Origin: Agromyces seonyuensis
GTDB lineage: Bacteria; Actinomycetota; Actinomycetes; Actinomycetales; Microbacteriaceae
Direction of reading: 5' to 3'
Assembly: GCF_009789225.1 (NCBI RefSeq)
Contig: NZ_WSTA01000026.1
Coordinates: 1 to 43,466 of the forward strand
DNA length: 43,466 bases
Numbering within the stretch: position 1 is the stretch's first letter; every line of letters begins with the position of its first letter. Shown in pieces: positions 34,078-42,268 of this stretch. Made by a program: the position numbers and the translations under genes. The notes under the pieces were generated by a model that saw only the letters and a list, made by a program, of their open reading frames with translations, had not been told where the DNA came from and ran no database searches.

Positions 34078-35511
34078 ATGCGGAATACGGCGCGGGTCCT
34101 CGTCGTCGCGATCCTGGTCTCGTTCGTGGCGTTCCTCGACGGCGCCATCATCAACGTCGCGGTACCGGCGATCTCCGAGGAACTCGGCGGCGGACTCGTG
34201 CTGCAGCAGTGGGCGGTCGACGCCTACCTGCTGACGCTCGGCGCGTTCATCCTGCTCGCGGGCTCGCTCTCCGACACCTTCGGGCGCAAACGGATGATCG
34301 ACATCGGTCTCCTCGGCTTCGGCGTCGCCTCGGTGCTCTGCGCGGTCGCCCCGACCGGCCTCTTCTTCGTGATCGCCCGCGCGATCCAGGGCGCCGCGGG
34401 AGCGCTGCTGGTGCCGGCCTCGCTCGCCCTCATCATCGCGACCTTCCCGAAGGAACGGCAGGGACGGGCGATCGGCACGTGGACGGCCTGGACGACGGCC
34501 GCGTTCCTCGTCGGGCCACTGCTCGGCGGCGCCCTCGTCGATCTCGGAAGCTGGCGTTATGTCTTCTGGATCAACGTGCTGCCGATCGCGGTCGCGTTCG
34601 TGCTCTCGCGGGGGCTCCCCGCCGAGACCCGACCGGACGCGCGGGCGAGGATCGACTGGGCCGGCGCGATCCTCGGCGTCGTCGGACTCGGCGGCACGGT
34701 GTTCGCCCTCATCGAGCAGGGCGGCGCCGGCTGGAGTTCGCCGCTCGTCCTCGTGCCCCTCGTCGTCGGCATCCTCGCCCTCGTCGCGTTCCTCGTGCGC
34801 GAGTCGCGCACGCCGAACCCGATGCTCCCGCTCTCGCTGTTCCGCGCGCGCAACTTCGCGTGGGGCAATCTCGCGACGTTCTTCATCTACGCCGCCTTCT
34901 CGCTCGGTCCATTCGCGATGACGGTGTTCCTCCAGCAGTGGGTCGGCTTCTCGGCGACGCTCGCCGGGCTCGCGACGCTGCCGCCGAAGATCCTGCTCAT
35001 CGCGCTCGGGTCGCTCTCGGGCCGCCTCGCCGACCGGTTCGGGCCGCGGATCTTCATGACCCTCGGGCCGATCCTCGTGGCGTGCGGCTTCGCCCTCAGC
35101 GCGACGGTGACGGAGCCGTTCGACTACTGGTGGCCGTTCTTCCCAGCGTCGCTCCTGCAGGGTCTCGGGATGGCGATCACGGTCGCTCCGCTCACCGCGG
35201 CGATCCTCGGGGCCGTCGATCCGGCTCGGGCGGGCGTCGGCTCGGCCGTCAACAACGCCGTGGCCCGCGTCGCCGGCCTCATCGCGATCGCGCTCATCGG
35301 CGTCGTCACCGCGACGATCGACCTCGAGGGCTACCGCGCGCTCGCCTCCGTCGCCGCCGGACTCCTCGTGGTCGGCGGACTCGTCTCGTTCGTCGGCATC
35401 CGGAACCGGCGATCGAGCGCGACGGACGACGCGACGGGCGACGCGGCGAGCGGATCCGGCCCCGGCACCGACGGCCTCGGCCTCCGCGGGGGGTCGGGCG
35501 CCGACGGCTAG
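34078..35511 (+). CDS. MFS drug:H+ antiporter, DHA2 (14-helix) family
   Basis: A 477-residue efflux transporter of the EmrB/QacA type. Family signatures: FLDGAIINVAVPAISEEL in helix 1, QQWAVDAYLLTLGAFILLAG, motif A GSLSDTFGRKRM, and motif C-like LVGPLLGGALVD in helix 5. About 14 hydrophobic segments are seen, then a disordered Gly/Asp/Ser-rich tail. Substrates unknown. It follows the helicase by 38 bp with its own leaderless start, and precedes an Lrp-type regulator that might control it. Confidence 0.92.
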   Translation: MRNTARVLVVAILVSFVAFLDGAIINVAVPAISEELGGGLVLQQWAVDAYLLTLGAFILLAGSLSDTFGRKRMIDIGLLGFGVASVLCAVAPTGLFFVIARAIQGAAGALLVPASLALIIATFPKERQGRAIGTWTAWTTAAFLVGPLLGGALVDLGSWRYVFWINVLPIAVAFVLSRGLPAETRPDARARIDWAGAILGVVGLGGTVFALIEQGGAGWSSPLVLVPLVVGILALVAFLVRESRTPNPMLPLSLFRARNFAWGNLATFFIYAAFSLGPFAMTVFLQQWVGFSATLAGLATLPPKILLIALGSLSGRLADRFGPRIFMTLGPILVACGFALSATVTEPFDYWWPFFPASLLQGLGMAITVAPLTAAILGAVDPARAGVGSAVNNAVARVAGLIAIALIGVVTATIDLEGYRALASVAAGLLVVGGLVSFVGIRNRRSSATDDATGDAASGSGPGTDGLGLRGGSGADG

Positions 35512-35602
35512 GCTGGCCCCGGCGCCACCGCCCGCGCATCCCGTGCGTCGGCATCGGGCGCTCCCGTTCCCGGGACACGTTCCGATCCGCGAAGGAGACG
35601 GC

Positions 35603-36076
35603 ATGGCCGCAGCCGAACTCGACCGCGTCGACCGTGCGCTCCTCGCCGCCCTCTCGCGCAACGCCCGGGCCTCCGGTTCGGCGCTCGCGGCGGAGATCGG
35701 CGTCGCCGAGTCGACCGTGTCGCTCCGCCTCCGCCGCCTCCACGCGGCCGGCCTCATCACGGGGTACCGGGTCGACCTCGACCTGCCGCGCATCGGCGTG
35801 TCCATCCAGGCGCTCATCTCGGTGCGGCTCGTGAAGCACGACCGCCGCGAGATCGACGCGTTCCGCACGGCCGCGCCGCACCTGCCGGGCGTCATCAGCC
35901 TGTTCCACATGGCGGGCGCCGAGGATTATCTGCTCCACGTCGCCGCACGCGACTCGTCCGAACTGCGCGAGTTCGTGCTGACGCACCTCACCGGGCATCC
36001 GGCCGTCGCCCACACCGAGACCAACCTCATCTTCGAGCACGCCGAGGGCGACGGCTGGTACGAGCTGATCGGCTGA
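35603..36076 (+). CDS. Lrp/AsnC-family regulator
   Basis: A 157-residue Lrp/AsnC regulator: winged helix-turn-helix at residues about 8-60 (RALLAALSRNARASGSALAA, EIGVAESTVSLRLRRLHAAG) and a RAM domain (about 67-145, with VISLFHMAGAEDYLLHVAA and TETNLIFEH). ATG at 35603 has GAAGGAG 8 bp upstream, preferred over the ATG at 35543. Its stop overlaps the start of the SRPBCC gene by one base (TGATG). Sensed amino acid unknown. Confidence 0.92.
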   Translation: MAAAELDRVDRALLAALSRNARASGSALAAEIGVAESTVSLRLRRLHAAGLITGYRVDLDLPRIGVSIQALISVRLVKHDRREIDAFRTAAPHLPGVISLFHMAGAEDYLLHVAARDSSELREFVLTHLTGHPAVAHTETNLIFEHAEGDGWYELIG

Positions 36077-36552
36077 TGGCCGGGTCGCGCTCGTACGACT
36101 TCGAGTCCGAGTGGCTGATCCCAGCGGCGCCGGATGCCGTGTGGCGCGCGATCCTCGGGATCGGGCGGTCGGAGCAGGTGTGGCCCGGCGTGACGATCGG
36201 GATGCCCTCGGTCCCGGTCGTCGGCGACGACGTGCCGATCGACGTCCGCAGCGGCGTCGGGTACCGGCTGCGCCTCGTCGCGCGGCTGACGGCGGTGGAG
36301 CCGGCGCGGCGGCTCGCCGCCGAGGCATCCGGCGATCTCGCCGGCCGCGGCGAGGCCCGCCTCGCCGCAGCCGGCCCGAACGCCACGCTGGTCGTCGTGG
36401 ACTGGTCGACGACGACCGAACGACCGTGGATGAACGCGCTCGGCGGGCCGCTCGGGCCGCTCTTCCGCATCGCGCACGAGCGGGTCATGCGCGCCGGCGA
36501 ACGCGCGCTCGTGGACGCGGTGCGCGACCGCCCGGCCGACACGCCCGAGTAG
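36076..36552 (+). CDS. SRPBCC/polyketide cyclase-like protein
   Basis: A 158-residue START/Bet v 1-fold protein. Typical first strand and helix: YDFESEWLIPAAPDAVWRAIL, followed by WPGVTIGMPSVPVVGDDVPI, YRLRLVARLTAVEPARRLA, and the long C-terminal helix. These proteins bind hydrophobic ligands, and some catalyse cyclisations. Translationally coupled to the Lrp regulator by the one-base overlap, so a ligand-responsive pair is possible but unproven. Confidence 0.85.
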   Translation: MAGSRSYDFESEWLIPAAPDAVWRAILGIGRSEQVWPGVTIGMPSVPVVGDDVPIDVRSGVGYRLRLVARLTAVEPARRLAAEASGDLAGRGEARLAAAGPNATLVVVDWSTTTERPWMNALGGPLGPLFRIAHERVMRAGERALVDAVRDRPADTPE

Positions 36553-36558
36553 GCGGCG

Positions 36559-36645
36559 CTTCGGCGCGCCGAAGAAGGTTCGGCTCTCCGAAATCCTGTC
36601 GATCTGGGCTTTTCCGCCGATTCCGGCCGTTCCGGCGGCTAGCCT
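36559..36645 (+). promoter_or_regulatory. Tandem palindromes and -10 before ferritin-VIT gene
   Basis: TTCGG-CGCG-CCGAA (36560-36573, extending to a 16-bp palindrome 36559-36574) and TTCGG-CTCT-CCGAA (36579-36592) have identical arms and a 4-bp centre, 19 bp apart centre to centre. They lie upstream of TAGCCT (36640-36645), a likely -10, and a 70-80 nt leader. They do not resemble the DtxR/IdeR or LexA consensus. Confidence 0.55.
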
Positions 36646-36724
36646 GACGGACGGCCCGCACGGGCCGGACGCGATGAGGCGGGCAGCCGATCACCGCCGG
36701 CGACGCCCGCGGAACGGATGCTGC

Positions 36725-37816
36725 ATGGACACCCGCGAACGACGCGACGAGGCTGCCAAGCGCGCCAAGTGGCGCCGCTATCTCGCCGACGAGCGCGCCG
36801 AGGGCGCCGTCTACCGTCAGCTCGCCGCGCGGCGCGAGGGTGAGGAGCGCGAGATCCTGCTCGCCCTCGCCGCGGCCGAGCAGCGCCACGAGGCGCACTG
36901 GCTCGCCCTGCTGGACGGCGACGACTCGGGCATCCCGAAGGCGGATCTCCGCACCCGCATCCTCGGCGGCCTCGCCAAGGGCTTCGGGTCGATCTTCGTG
37001 CTCGCCCTGGCTCAGCGGGCCGAGGGTCGCTCGCCCTACGGCGAGGATCCGGACGCGACGCCGGCGATGGCGGCGGACGAGCGCATCCACGGGGAGGTCG
37101 TGCGCGGCCTCGCCGCCCGCGGCCGGCGGCGGCTCGCCGGCACCTTCCGCGCCGCGGTGTTCGGCGCCAACGACGGACTCGTGTCCAACCTCGCCCTCGT
37201 GCTCGGCATCGGTGCGACGGGCGTCGCGAACTCGGTCGTGCTCTTCACGGGCATCGCCGGCCTCCTCGCGGGTGCGCTGTCGATGGGCGCGGGGGAGTAC
37301 GTCTCGGTGCGCTCCTCCCGCGAGCTGCTCGAGGCCTCGAGCCCCGATCCGGATGCCGAGGGCGCGCTGCCCGACCTCGACTTCGACGCGAACGAGCTCG
37401 CGCTCGTCTACCGCGCCCGCGGTCTCGACCAGTCGGAGGCCGAGGAGCGGGCGGCGCTCGCCCTCGCGCAGGTGCGCTCGGTCGGCCGCGCCGAGACCGG
37501 GGTCATCCCCGTGGCCGGCGACGTCGACGACGAGGCGGTCGGCACGGGACTCGCGGCGGCGCTCTCGAGCTTCTGCTTCTTCGCCGGCGGGGCGCTCATC
37601 CCCGTGCTGCCCTACCTGTTCGGCATGACGGGCATCGCCGCCGTGGCGCTCTCGGTCGGTCTCGTGAGCATCGCGCTCCTCGCGACCGGTTCGGTCGTCG
37701 GCATCCTCTCGGGCGCGTCGCCGCTGAGGCGCGCGCTGCGCCAGCTCGCGATCGGCCTCGGGGCGGCGGCGGTCACGTACGTCCTGGGTCTCGCCTTCGG
37801 CACGTCGATCGCCTGA
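36725..37816 (+). CDS. Ferritin-like/VIT1 fusion iron or manganese exporter (MbfA-like)
   Basis: A 363-residue fusion. Residues 1-130 are a rubrerythrin-like four-helix domain: metal ligands are probably E26, E52-x-x-H55, E100 and E119-x-x-H122. From about 137 comes a VIT1/CCC1 transporter with FRAAVFGANDGLVSNLALVLG, ALSMGAGEYVSVRSSREL and five hydrophobic segments. In homologues (MbfA type) the ferritin domain gathers and oxidises iron for export across the membrane. ATG at 36725 was chosen because the upstream in-frame stretch is a leader. Monocistronic, with unusual tandem operators upstream. Confidence 0.9.
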   Translation: MDTRERRDEAAKRAKWRRYLADERAEGAVYRQLAARREGEEREILLALAAAEQRHEAHWLALLDGDDSGIPKADLRTRILGGLAKGFGSIFVLALAQRAEGRSPYGEDPDATPAMAADERIHGEVVRGLAARGRRRLAGTFRAAVFGANDGLVSNLALVLGIGATGVANSVVLFTGIAGLLAGALSMGAGEYVSVRSSRELLEASSPDPDAEGALPDLDFDANELALVYRARGLDQSEAEERAALALAQVRSVGRAETGVIPVAGDVDDEAVGTGLAAALSSFCFFAGGALIPVLPYLFGMTGIAAVALSVGLVSIALLATGSVVGILSGASPLRRALRQLAIGLGAAAVTYVLGLAFGTSIA

Positions 37817-37827
37817 TCCCGACCGCC

Positions 37828-37869
37828 ACCGGCCGGCAGGATGCTCCGCGGAGCATCCTGCCGGCCGGT
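37828..37869. terminator. 42-bp perfect palindrome terminator
   Basis: Two 21-bp arms with no loop bases, starting ACCGGCCGGCAGGATGCTCCG and ending with its exact complement, followed by TT. It is the longest perfect palindrome I noticed in the window and sits between convergent stops. Confidence 0.85.
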
Positions 37870-38730
37870 TCAGTCTTCGGGGGCCGTGACGAAGTCGATG
37901 AGCTCCTCGACGCGGCCGAGCAGTGCCGGTTCGAGATCGCCGTAGCCGCGGACCTGCCCGAGGATGCGCTGCCAGGCGCGCGCGATGTCGGCCTGGTCGG
38001 CGTGCGGCCAGCCGAACGCCTCGCAGACGCCGTGCTTCCACTCGGTGCCGCGCGGGATCACCGGCCACGTCTCGCGGCCGATGCGGGCGGGCTTCACGCC
38101 CTGCCAGACGTCGATGAACGGATGCCCGACGACGAGCGTGTGGGCGCGATGCGGACCGCGGGCGACGGCCTCGGCGATGCGCGCCTCCTTCGAGCCGGGC
38201 ACGAGGTGGTCGACGAGCACGCCGACCCGGCGACCCTTCCCGGGGCGGAACTCGTCGAGCAGCTCGGCGAGGTTGTCGACGCCCTCGAGGTACTCGACGA
38301 CGACCCCCTCGACGCGCAGGTCGGCGCCCCAGATCTTCTCGACGAGCTCGGCGTCGTGGCGGCCCTCGACGAAGATGCGGCTCGGCAGTGCGACCTTCGC
38401 GCCCCGGTCCTCGACGGCGAAGGAGCCCGACGCGGTGCGGAGCCGCCCGGTCGGTGCGGCGGCCGCGGCCCGCACGAGCTGCACGTGCTCGCCGTCGATG
38501 AGGAACCCGGGCCCGTAGGGGAACATCCGCGTCTTCCCGAAGCGGTCTTCGAGGGTGAGCGTCGTCGCGTCGCTGTCGACCACCGCCCCGACGTAGCCGT
38601 CGCGCGCGAGTTCGACGACGAGCCCGCGCTCGGCGGGCACCGCGGTGACGGTCTTGCCCTTCGGGCGGTCTCGCTTCTTCCAATCGCCCGCGAGCACGTC
38701 GCTGCCGTATCGGTCCCAGTCCTCGCTCAC
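37870..38730 (-). CDS. DUF3097 protein with TOPRIM-like motifs
   Basis: A 286-residue DUF3097 protein, common in actinobacteria and of unknown function. Residues about 30-95 form a beta-rich N-terminal region; from about 115 a segment reads FVEGRHDAELVEKIWG with E122 and D126, followed at 170 by VGVLVDHLVPGSKEARI with D174 and K181. The E-G-x-x-D and D-H-x-x-P-G-x-K order and spacing recall the TOPRIM fold of primases, topoisomerases and RNase M5. Conserved end: GHPFIDVWQGVKP. GTG start at 38730; TACCGT begins 13 bp upstream, leaderless. It lies 50 bp downstream of dnaE2, both on the minus strand, hinting at nucleic acid metabolism. Confidence 0.88.
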   Translation of the reverse strand: MSEDWDRYGSDVLAGDWKKRDRPKGKTVTAVPAERGLVVELARDGYVGAVVDSDATTLTLEDRFGKTRMFPYGPGFLIDGEHVQLVRAAAAAPTGRLRTASGSFAVEDRGAKVALPSRIFVEGRHDAELVEKIWGADLRVEGVVVEYLEGVDNLAELLDEFRPGKGRRVGVLVDHLVPGSKEARIAEAVARGPHRAHTLVVGHPFIDVWQGVKPARIGRETWPVIPRGTEWKHGVCEAFGWPHADQADIARAWQRILGQVRGYGDLEPALLGRVEELIDFVTAPED

Positions 38731-38737
38731 CCGCTCG

Positions 38738-38743
38738 ACGGTA
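38738..38743 (-). promoter_or_regulatory. -10 element of the DUF3097 gene
   Basis: Minus-strand TACCGT starts 13 bp before the GTG at 38730, so the DUF3097 gene has its own leaderless promoter after dnaE2. Confidence 0.5.
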
Positions 38744-38780
38744 GCGGACGCCGCCGCCCCGGCCGGGCGTGTCGGGCGGC

Positions 38781-41700
38781 TCAGCGGAAGTCCCGCGAGC
38801 GCACGGGGGCCGTGAGCGTCAACGGCTCGAACCGGTCGGCGACGAGGTTCGTGACGCCCTCCTTCGTGCGTTCGAGGATGCCCCGCACGATGAGCGCGGG
38901 CGACTCCCGGGCGATGCGCCGGTAGCGCTGCCAGACGCCCTGGCTCGCGATGACGTTGAGGATGCCCGATTCGTCCTCGAGGTTGAGGAACGTCACCCCG
39001 CCCGCCGTCGCCGGCCGCTGCCGGTGCGTGACGACCCCGCCGACCTCGATGCGCCGACCGGACTCGGCGGTCGGCAGCAGGTCGATGCGCCACGCGCCCC
39101 GGCCGTCGAGGCCGTCGCGCGCGTAGCGGATGGGGTGGTCGTCGGGGGAGAGCCCCGTCGTCCAGAGGTCGTAGACGAGCTGCTCCTGCGGGGTGAGCAT
39201 CGGCAGCAGCGGCGGCTGCACGGCGACGACGGTGCCCGGCAGGTACTCCTCGCGGTCGAGGGCGGCCTCGCCCGCGAGCCACAGCGCCGAGCGCCGTTCG
39301 AGACCGAGCCCCTCGAACGCCCCGGCCGCCGCGAGCGCCTCGAGCTGCTCGGCGTTCAGCTCGGCGCGGCGCGAGAGATCGTGCAGGTCGCGGTACGGCC
39401 CGCGCACCTCGCGTTCGGCGACGATGCGCTCGGCGACGGCGCGGCCGATCTTCGCCACCGCGGCGAGGCCCTGGCGCACGGCGAAGGCGCCGTCGCGGCG
39501 GTGGGTCTTCGTGGGATCCGGCGTCGATTCGTCGAACTTGCCCACGGGGGGCTGCTCGCCGAGGCACGCGTCGATGCCGGTCGCCCCCGTGACGGACGGG
39601 TCGTCCGCCTCGAGCCCCGCGTCGACGCCCGAGCGGTGCAGATCCGGCCGCAGCACCCGCACGCCATGGCGCCGGGCGTCCGCGACGAGGGTGCGCGGCG
39701 AGTAGAAGCCCATGGGCTGCGCGCGCAGCAGCCCCGCGAGGAACGCCGCCGGGTAGTGCAGCTTCAGCCACGACGACGCGTAGACGAGCAGGGCGAAGGC
39801 GATCGCGTGGCTCTCGGCGAAGCCGAAGTTCGCGAACGCCTGGATGCGGTGGTAGATCCCGTCGGCGTCCTCGCCCGTGATGCCGTGGCCCGCCATGCCC
39901 GCGTAGAGCTGCTCGCGGAGGGTCTCGATCCGCTCGATGCCGCGCTTGGAGCCCATCGCGCGGCGGAGCCGGTCGGCCTGCTCGGCGTCGAAATCGCCGA
40001 CCGCGACGGCCATCTGCATGAGCTGCTCCTGGAACAGCGGCACGCCGAGCGTGCGCTCGAGCACGGGCTGCAGCTTCGGGTGCAGGTAGGTGACCTCCTC
40101 CTCGCCCGTGCGGCGGCGGATGTACGGGTGCACCGCGCCGCCCTGCACGGGACCTGGGCGGATGAGGGCGATCTCGACGGCGAGCTCGTAGAAGCTGCGC
40201 GGGCGCAGGCGCGGCAGCGTCGCCATCTGGGCGCGGCTCTCCACCTGGAACACGCCGATCGAGTCGGCCCGCGCGAGCATGTCGTACACGCCCGGCTCCT
40301 CCTTCGGGATCGTCGCGAGCTCCCACTCCTCGCCCGTCGCGTCGCGCACGAGGTCGAACGTATGCTGCAGCGCCGCGAGCATCCCGAGCCCGAGCAGGTC
40401 GAACTTCACGAGCCCCATCCACGCGCAATCGTCCTTGTCCCATTGCAGGACGGTGCGGCGCTCCATGCGCGCGTGCTCGATGGGGCATACCTCGCCGACG
40501 GGCCGGTCGGTGAGCACCATGCCGCCGGAGTGGATGCCGAGGTGGCGCGGGAAGGTCAGCAGCTCCTCGGCGAGGGCGATGACGGGCGCGGGGATGTCGT
40601 GGTCGCCGCTCTCGACGGTCGCGCCCCAGCGTTCGACCTGGCGCGACCAGGCATCCTGCTGCCCGGGCGAGTACCCGAGCGCCTTCGCCATGTCGCGCAC
40701 CGCGCCCTTGGGCCGGTAGCTGATGACGTTGGCGACCTGCGCCGCGTTGTGCCGGCCGTACTTGCCGTAGACGTACTGGATGATCTCCTCGCGGCGGTCG
40801 GAGTCGAAGTCGACGTCGATGTCCGGCGGCTCGTCGCGCAGGCTCGAGAGGAACCGCTCGAACGGCAGCCCGTAGAAGATCGAGTCGACGGCCGTGATGT
40901 CGAGCACGAAGCACACGGCGCTGGCCGCCGCCGAACCGCGCCCCTGGCAGAGGATGCCCCGGCGCCGTGCCTCCTGGACGATGTCGTGCACGATGAGGAA
41001 GTAGCCGGGGAAATCGAGCTGCTCGATGACCTGCAGCTCCCGTTCGAGGCGCTCCCGGTGCCCCGCGGGCATGGGGTCGCCGTAGCGGTGCGCCGCGCCG
41101 CGCCAGGTGAGCTCGCGCAGCCACGACATGGGCGTGTGCCCGGCGGGCACCTCCTGCTTGGGCAGCTTCGGCCGGGCGCTGCGGAGGGCGAAGGCGTGCG
41201 AGTCGGCGATCTCGACGGTGCGTGCGACGGCGCCCGGGTGGCGCCGGAACCGGGCGGCCGTCTCGGCGCCGGAGCGCAGGTGGGCCGTCGGGGTCGCGGG
41301 CAGCCAGCCGTCGAGTTCGTCGAGGCTGCGGCGGGCGCGCACCGCGGCGAGCGCCGAGGCCATGCGGTGCTTGCGCGGGGTCGCGTAGTGCACGGCGTTC
41401 GTCGCGACGGTCGGCAGCCGGGCGGCCGCGGCGAGGGCGGCGAGCCGGTCGTTGCGCACCTGATCGGTCGGGTCGCCGTGGTCGGTGAGCTCGACGACGA
41501 CGTGCTCGGGGCCGAAGCGGTCGACGAGTCCCGCGAGGGCGCGGGCGCCCGCGTCGTCGCCGCCGATCGCCAGTGCGCTGCGGACGTGCCCCTTGCGGCA
41601 GCCGGTCAGGATCGTCCAGTCGCCGCCCGCCCGATCGGCGAGCTCGTCGAGGTCGTAGACGGGGCGCCCCTTCTCGCCGCCGGCGAGCTGCCCCGCGGTG

Positions 41701-42188
41701 ATGGCGCCCGCGAGCGAGTGGTAGCCGGCCTCGCCGCGCGCGAGCACGAGGAGGTGCGCTCCCTCGGGGTCGGCGGCGCCCATCTGGGGCTCGGCGAGCC
41801 CGAGGGAGAGCTCGGCGCCGTAGATCGTGCGAAGGTTCGGCTGCGTCTCGGCCGCCTCCGCGAAGCGGACGATGCCGTAGAAGCCGTCGTGGTCGGTGAC
41901 GGCGAGGCCGTGGAGTCCGAGCCGGGCGGCCTCCTCGACGAGCTGCTCGGGCTGCGAGGCGCCGTCGAGGAAGCTGAAGTTCGTGTGGGCGTGCAGCTCG
42001 GCGTACGGCACGAGCGGTTCGTCGGGTCGTTCGGGTTCCTCGGCAGGGGGCCGGTACGGATGCCGCTTGCGGCTCCAGGCGGGGGAGTCGCCGCCGTCGG
42101 CGTCGCCGTCCGGACCGCCCGGCCGACGTCGGCCTGAGAGGGTGCGCTCGAGCTCGGACCAGGGCACCGGCGGGTTGTTCCAGCCCAT
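38781..42188 (-). CDS. dnaE2: Error-prone DNA polymerase DnaE2
   Basis: A 1135-residue C-family polymerase. After an 60-residue polar leader comes the PHP domain (ELHAHTNFSFLDGA), then the polymerase palm with catalytic aspartates D456/D458/D460 in PDIDVDFDSD, GRGSAAASAVCFVLD, fingers, helix-hairpin-helix and an OB fold (VGGVVTHRQRPATAGGVTFL). The Asp triad is intact. DnaE2 works with ImuB and an ImuA-type partner in mutagenic translesion synthesis. ATG at 42188 has AGAGGAG upstream. It follows imuB after an 80-bp gap containing two tandem hairpins. Confidence 0.96.
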   Translation of the reverse strand: MGWNNPPVPWSELERTLSGRRRPGGPDGDADGGDSPAWSRKRHPYRPPAEEPERPDEPLVPYAELHAHTNFSFLDGASQPEQLVEEAARLGLHGLAVTDHDGFYGIVRFAEAAETQPNLRTIYGAELSLGLAEPQMGAADPEGAHLLVLARGEAGYHSLAGAITAGQLAGGEKGRPVYDLDELADRAGGDWTILTGCRKGHVRSALAIGGDDAGARALAGLVDRFGPEHVVVELTDHGDPTDQVRNDRLAALAAAARLPTVATNAVHYATPRKHRMASALAAVRARRSLDELDGWLPATPTAHLRSGAETAARFRRHPGAVARTVEIADSHAFALRSARPKLPKQEVPAGHTPMSWLRELTWRGAAHRYGDPMPAGHRERLERELQVIEQLDFPGYFLIVHDIVQEARRRGILCQGRGSAAASAVCFVLDITAVDSIFYGLPFERFLSSLRDEPPDIDVDFDSDRREEIIQYVYGKYGRHNAAQVANVISYRPKGAVRDMAKALGYSPGQQDAWSRQVERWGATVESGDHDIPAPVIALAEELLTFPRHLGIHSGGMVLTDRPVGEVCPIEHARMERRTVLQWDKDDCAWMGLVKFDLLGLGMLAALQHTFDLVRDATGEEWELATIPKEEPGVYDMLARADSIGVFQVESRAQMATLPRLRPRSFYELAVEIALIRPGPVQGGAVHPYIRRRTGEEEVTYLHPKLQPVLERTLGVPLFQEQLMQMAVAVGDFDAEQADRLRRAMGSKRGIERIETLREQLYAGMAGHGITGEDADGIYHRIQAFANFGFAESHAIAFALLVYASSWLKLHYPAAFLAGLLRAQPMGFYSPRTLVADARRHGVRVLRPDLHRSGVDAGLEADDPSVTGATGIDACLGEQPPVGKFDESTPDPTKTHRRDGAFAVRQGLAAVAKIGRAVAERIVAEREVRGPYRDLHDLSRRAELNAEQLEALAAAGAFEGLGLERRSALWLAGEAALDREEYLPGTVVAVQPPLLPMLTPQEQLVYDLWTTGLSPDDHPIRYARDGLDGRGAWRIDLLPTAESGRRIEVGGVVTHRQRPATAGGVTFLNLEDESGILNVIASQGVWQRYRRIARESPALIVRGILERTKEGVTNLVADRFEPLTLTAPVRSRDFR

Positions 42189-42213
42189 GTCGTCGCTCCT
42201 CTCGCGTGTTCAT

Positions 42214-42252
42214 GTCCCGCGCACGGGACGCTGTTTGTCCCGGAAGCGGGAC
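42214..42252. repeat. Tandem inverted repeats between imuB and dnaE2
   Basis: GTCCCG-CGCA-CGGGAC (42214-42229) and GTCCCG-GAAG-CGGGAC (42237-42252): two 16-bp dyads with identical 6-bp arms and different 4-bp centres, 23 bp apart. As RNA in the imuB-dnaE2 message each folds into a 6-bp, 4-nt-loop hairpin just before the dnaE2 ribosome site. No -10 hexamer is seen next to them on the minus strand. Confidence 0.75.
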
Positions 42253-42268
42253 GATTCGGGCATCCGGA

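Noticed and set aside
36559-36574. CTTCGGCGCGCCGAAG as a terminator of the SRPBCC gene
   Set aside because: It has no T tract, and a second copy with the same arms follows 19 bp later, which fits operators better; a termination role cannot be fully excluded.
36634-36652. DtxR/IdeR iron box at GGCTAGCCTGAC before the ferritin-VIT gene
   Set aside because: Only the TAGCCT core matches, and that is explained by the -10 hexamer; the flanking half-sites TTAGG and CCTAA are missing.
42189-42268. LexA box (TCGAAC-N4-GTTCGA type) for dnaE2
   Set aside because: No such sequence is present between imuB and dnaE2. The SOS site would be upstream of the operon, outside the window.
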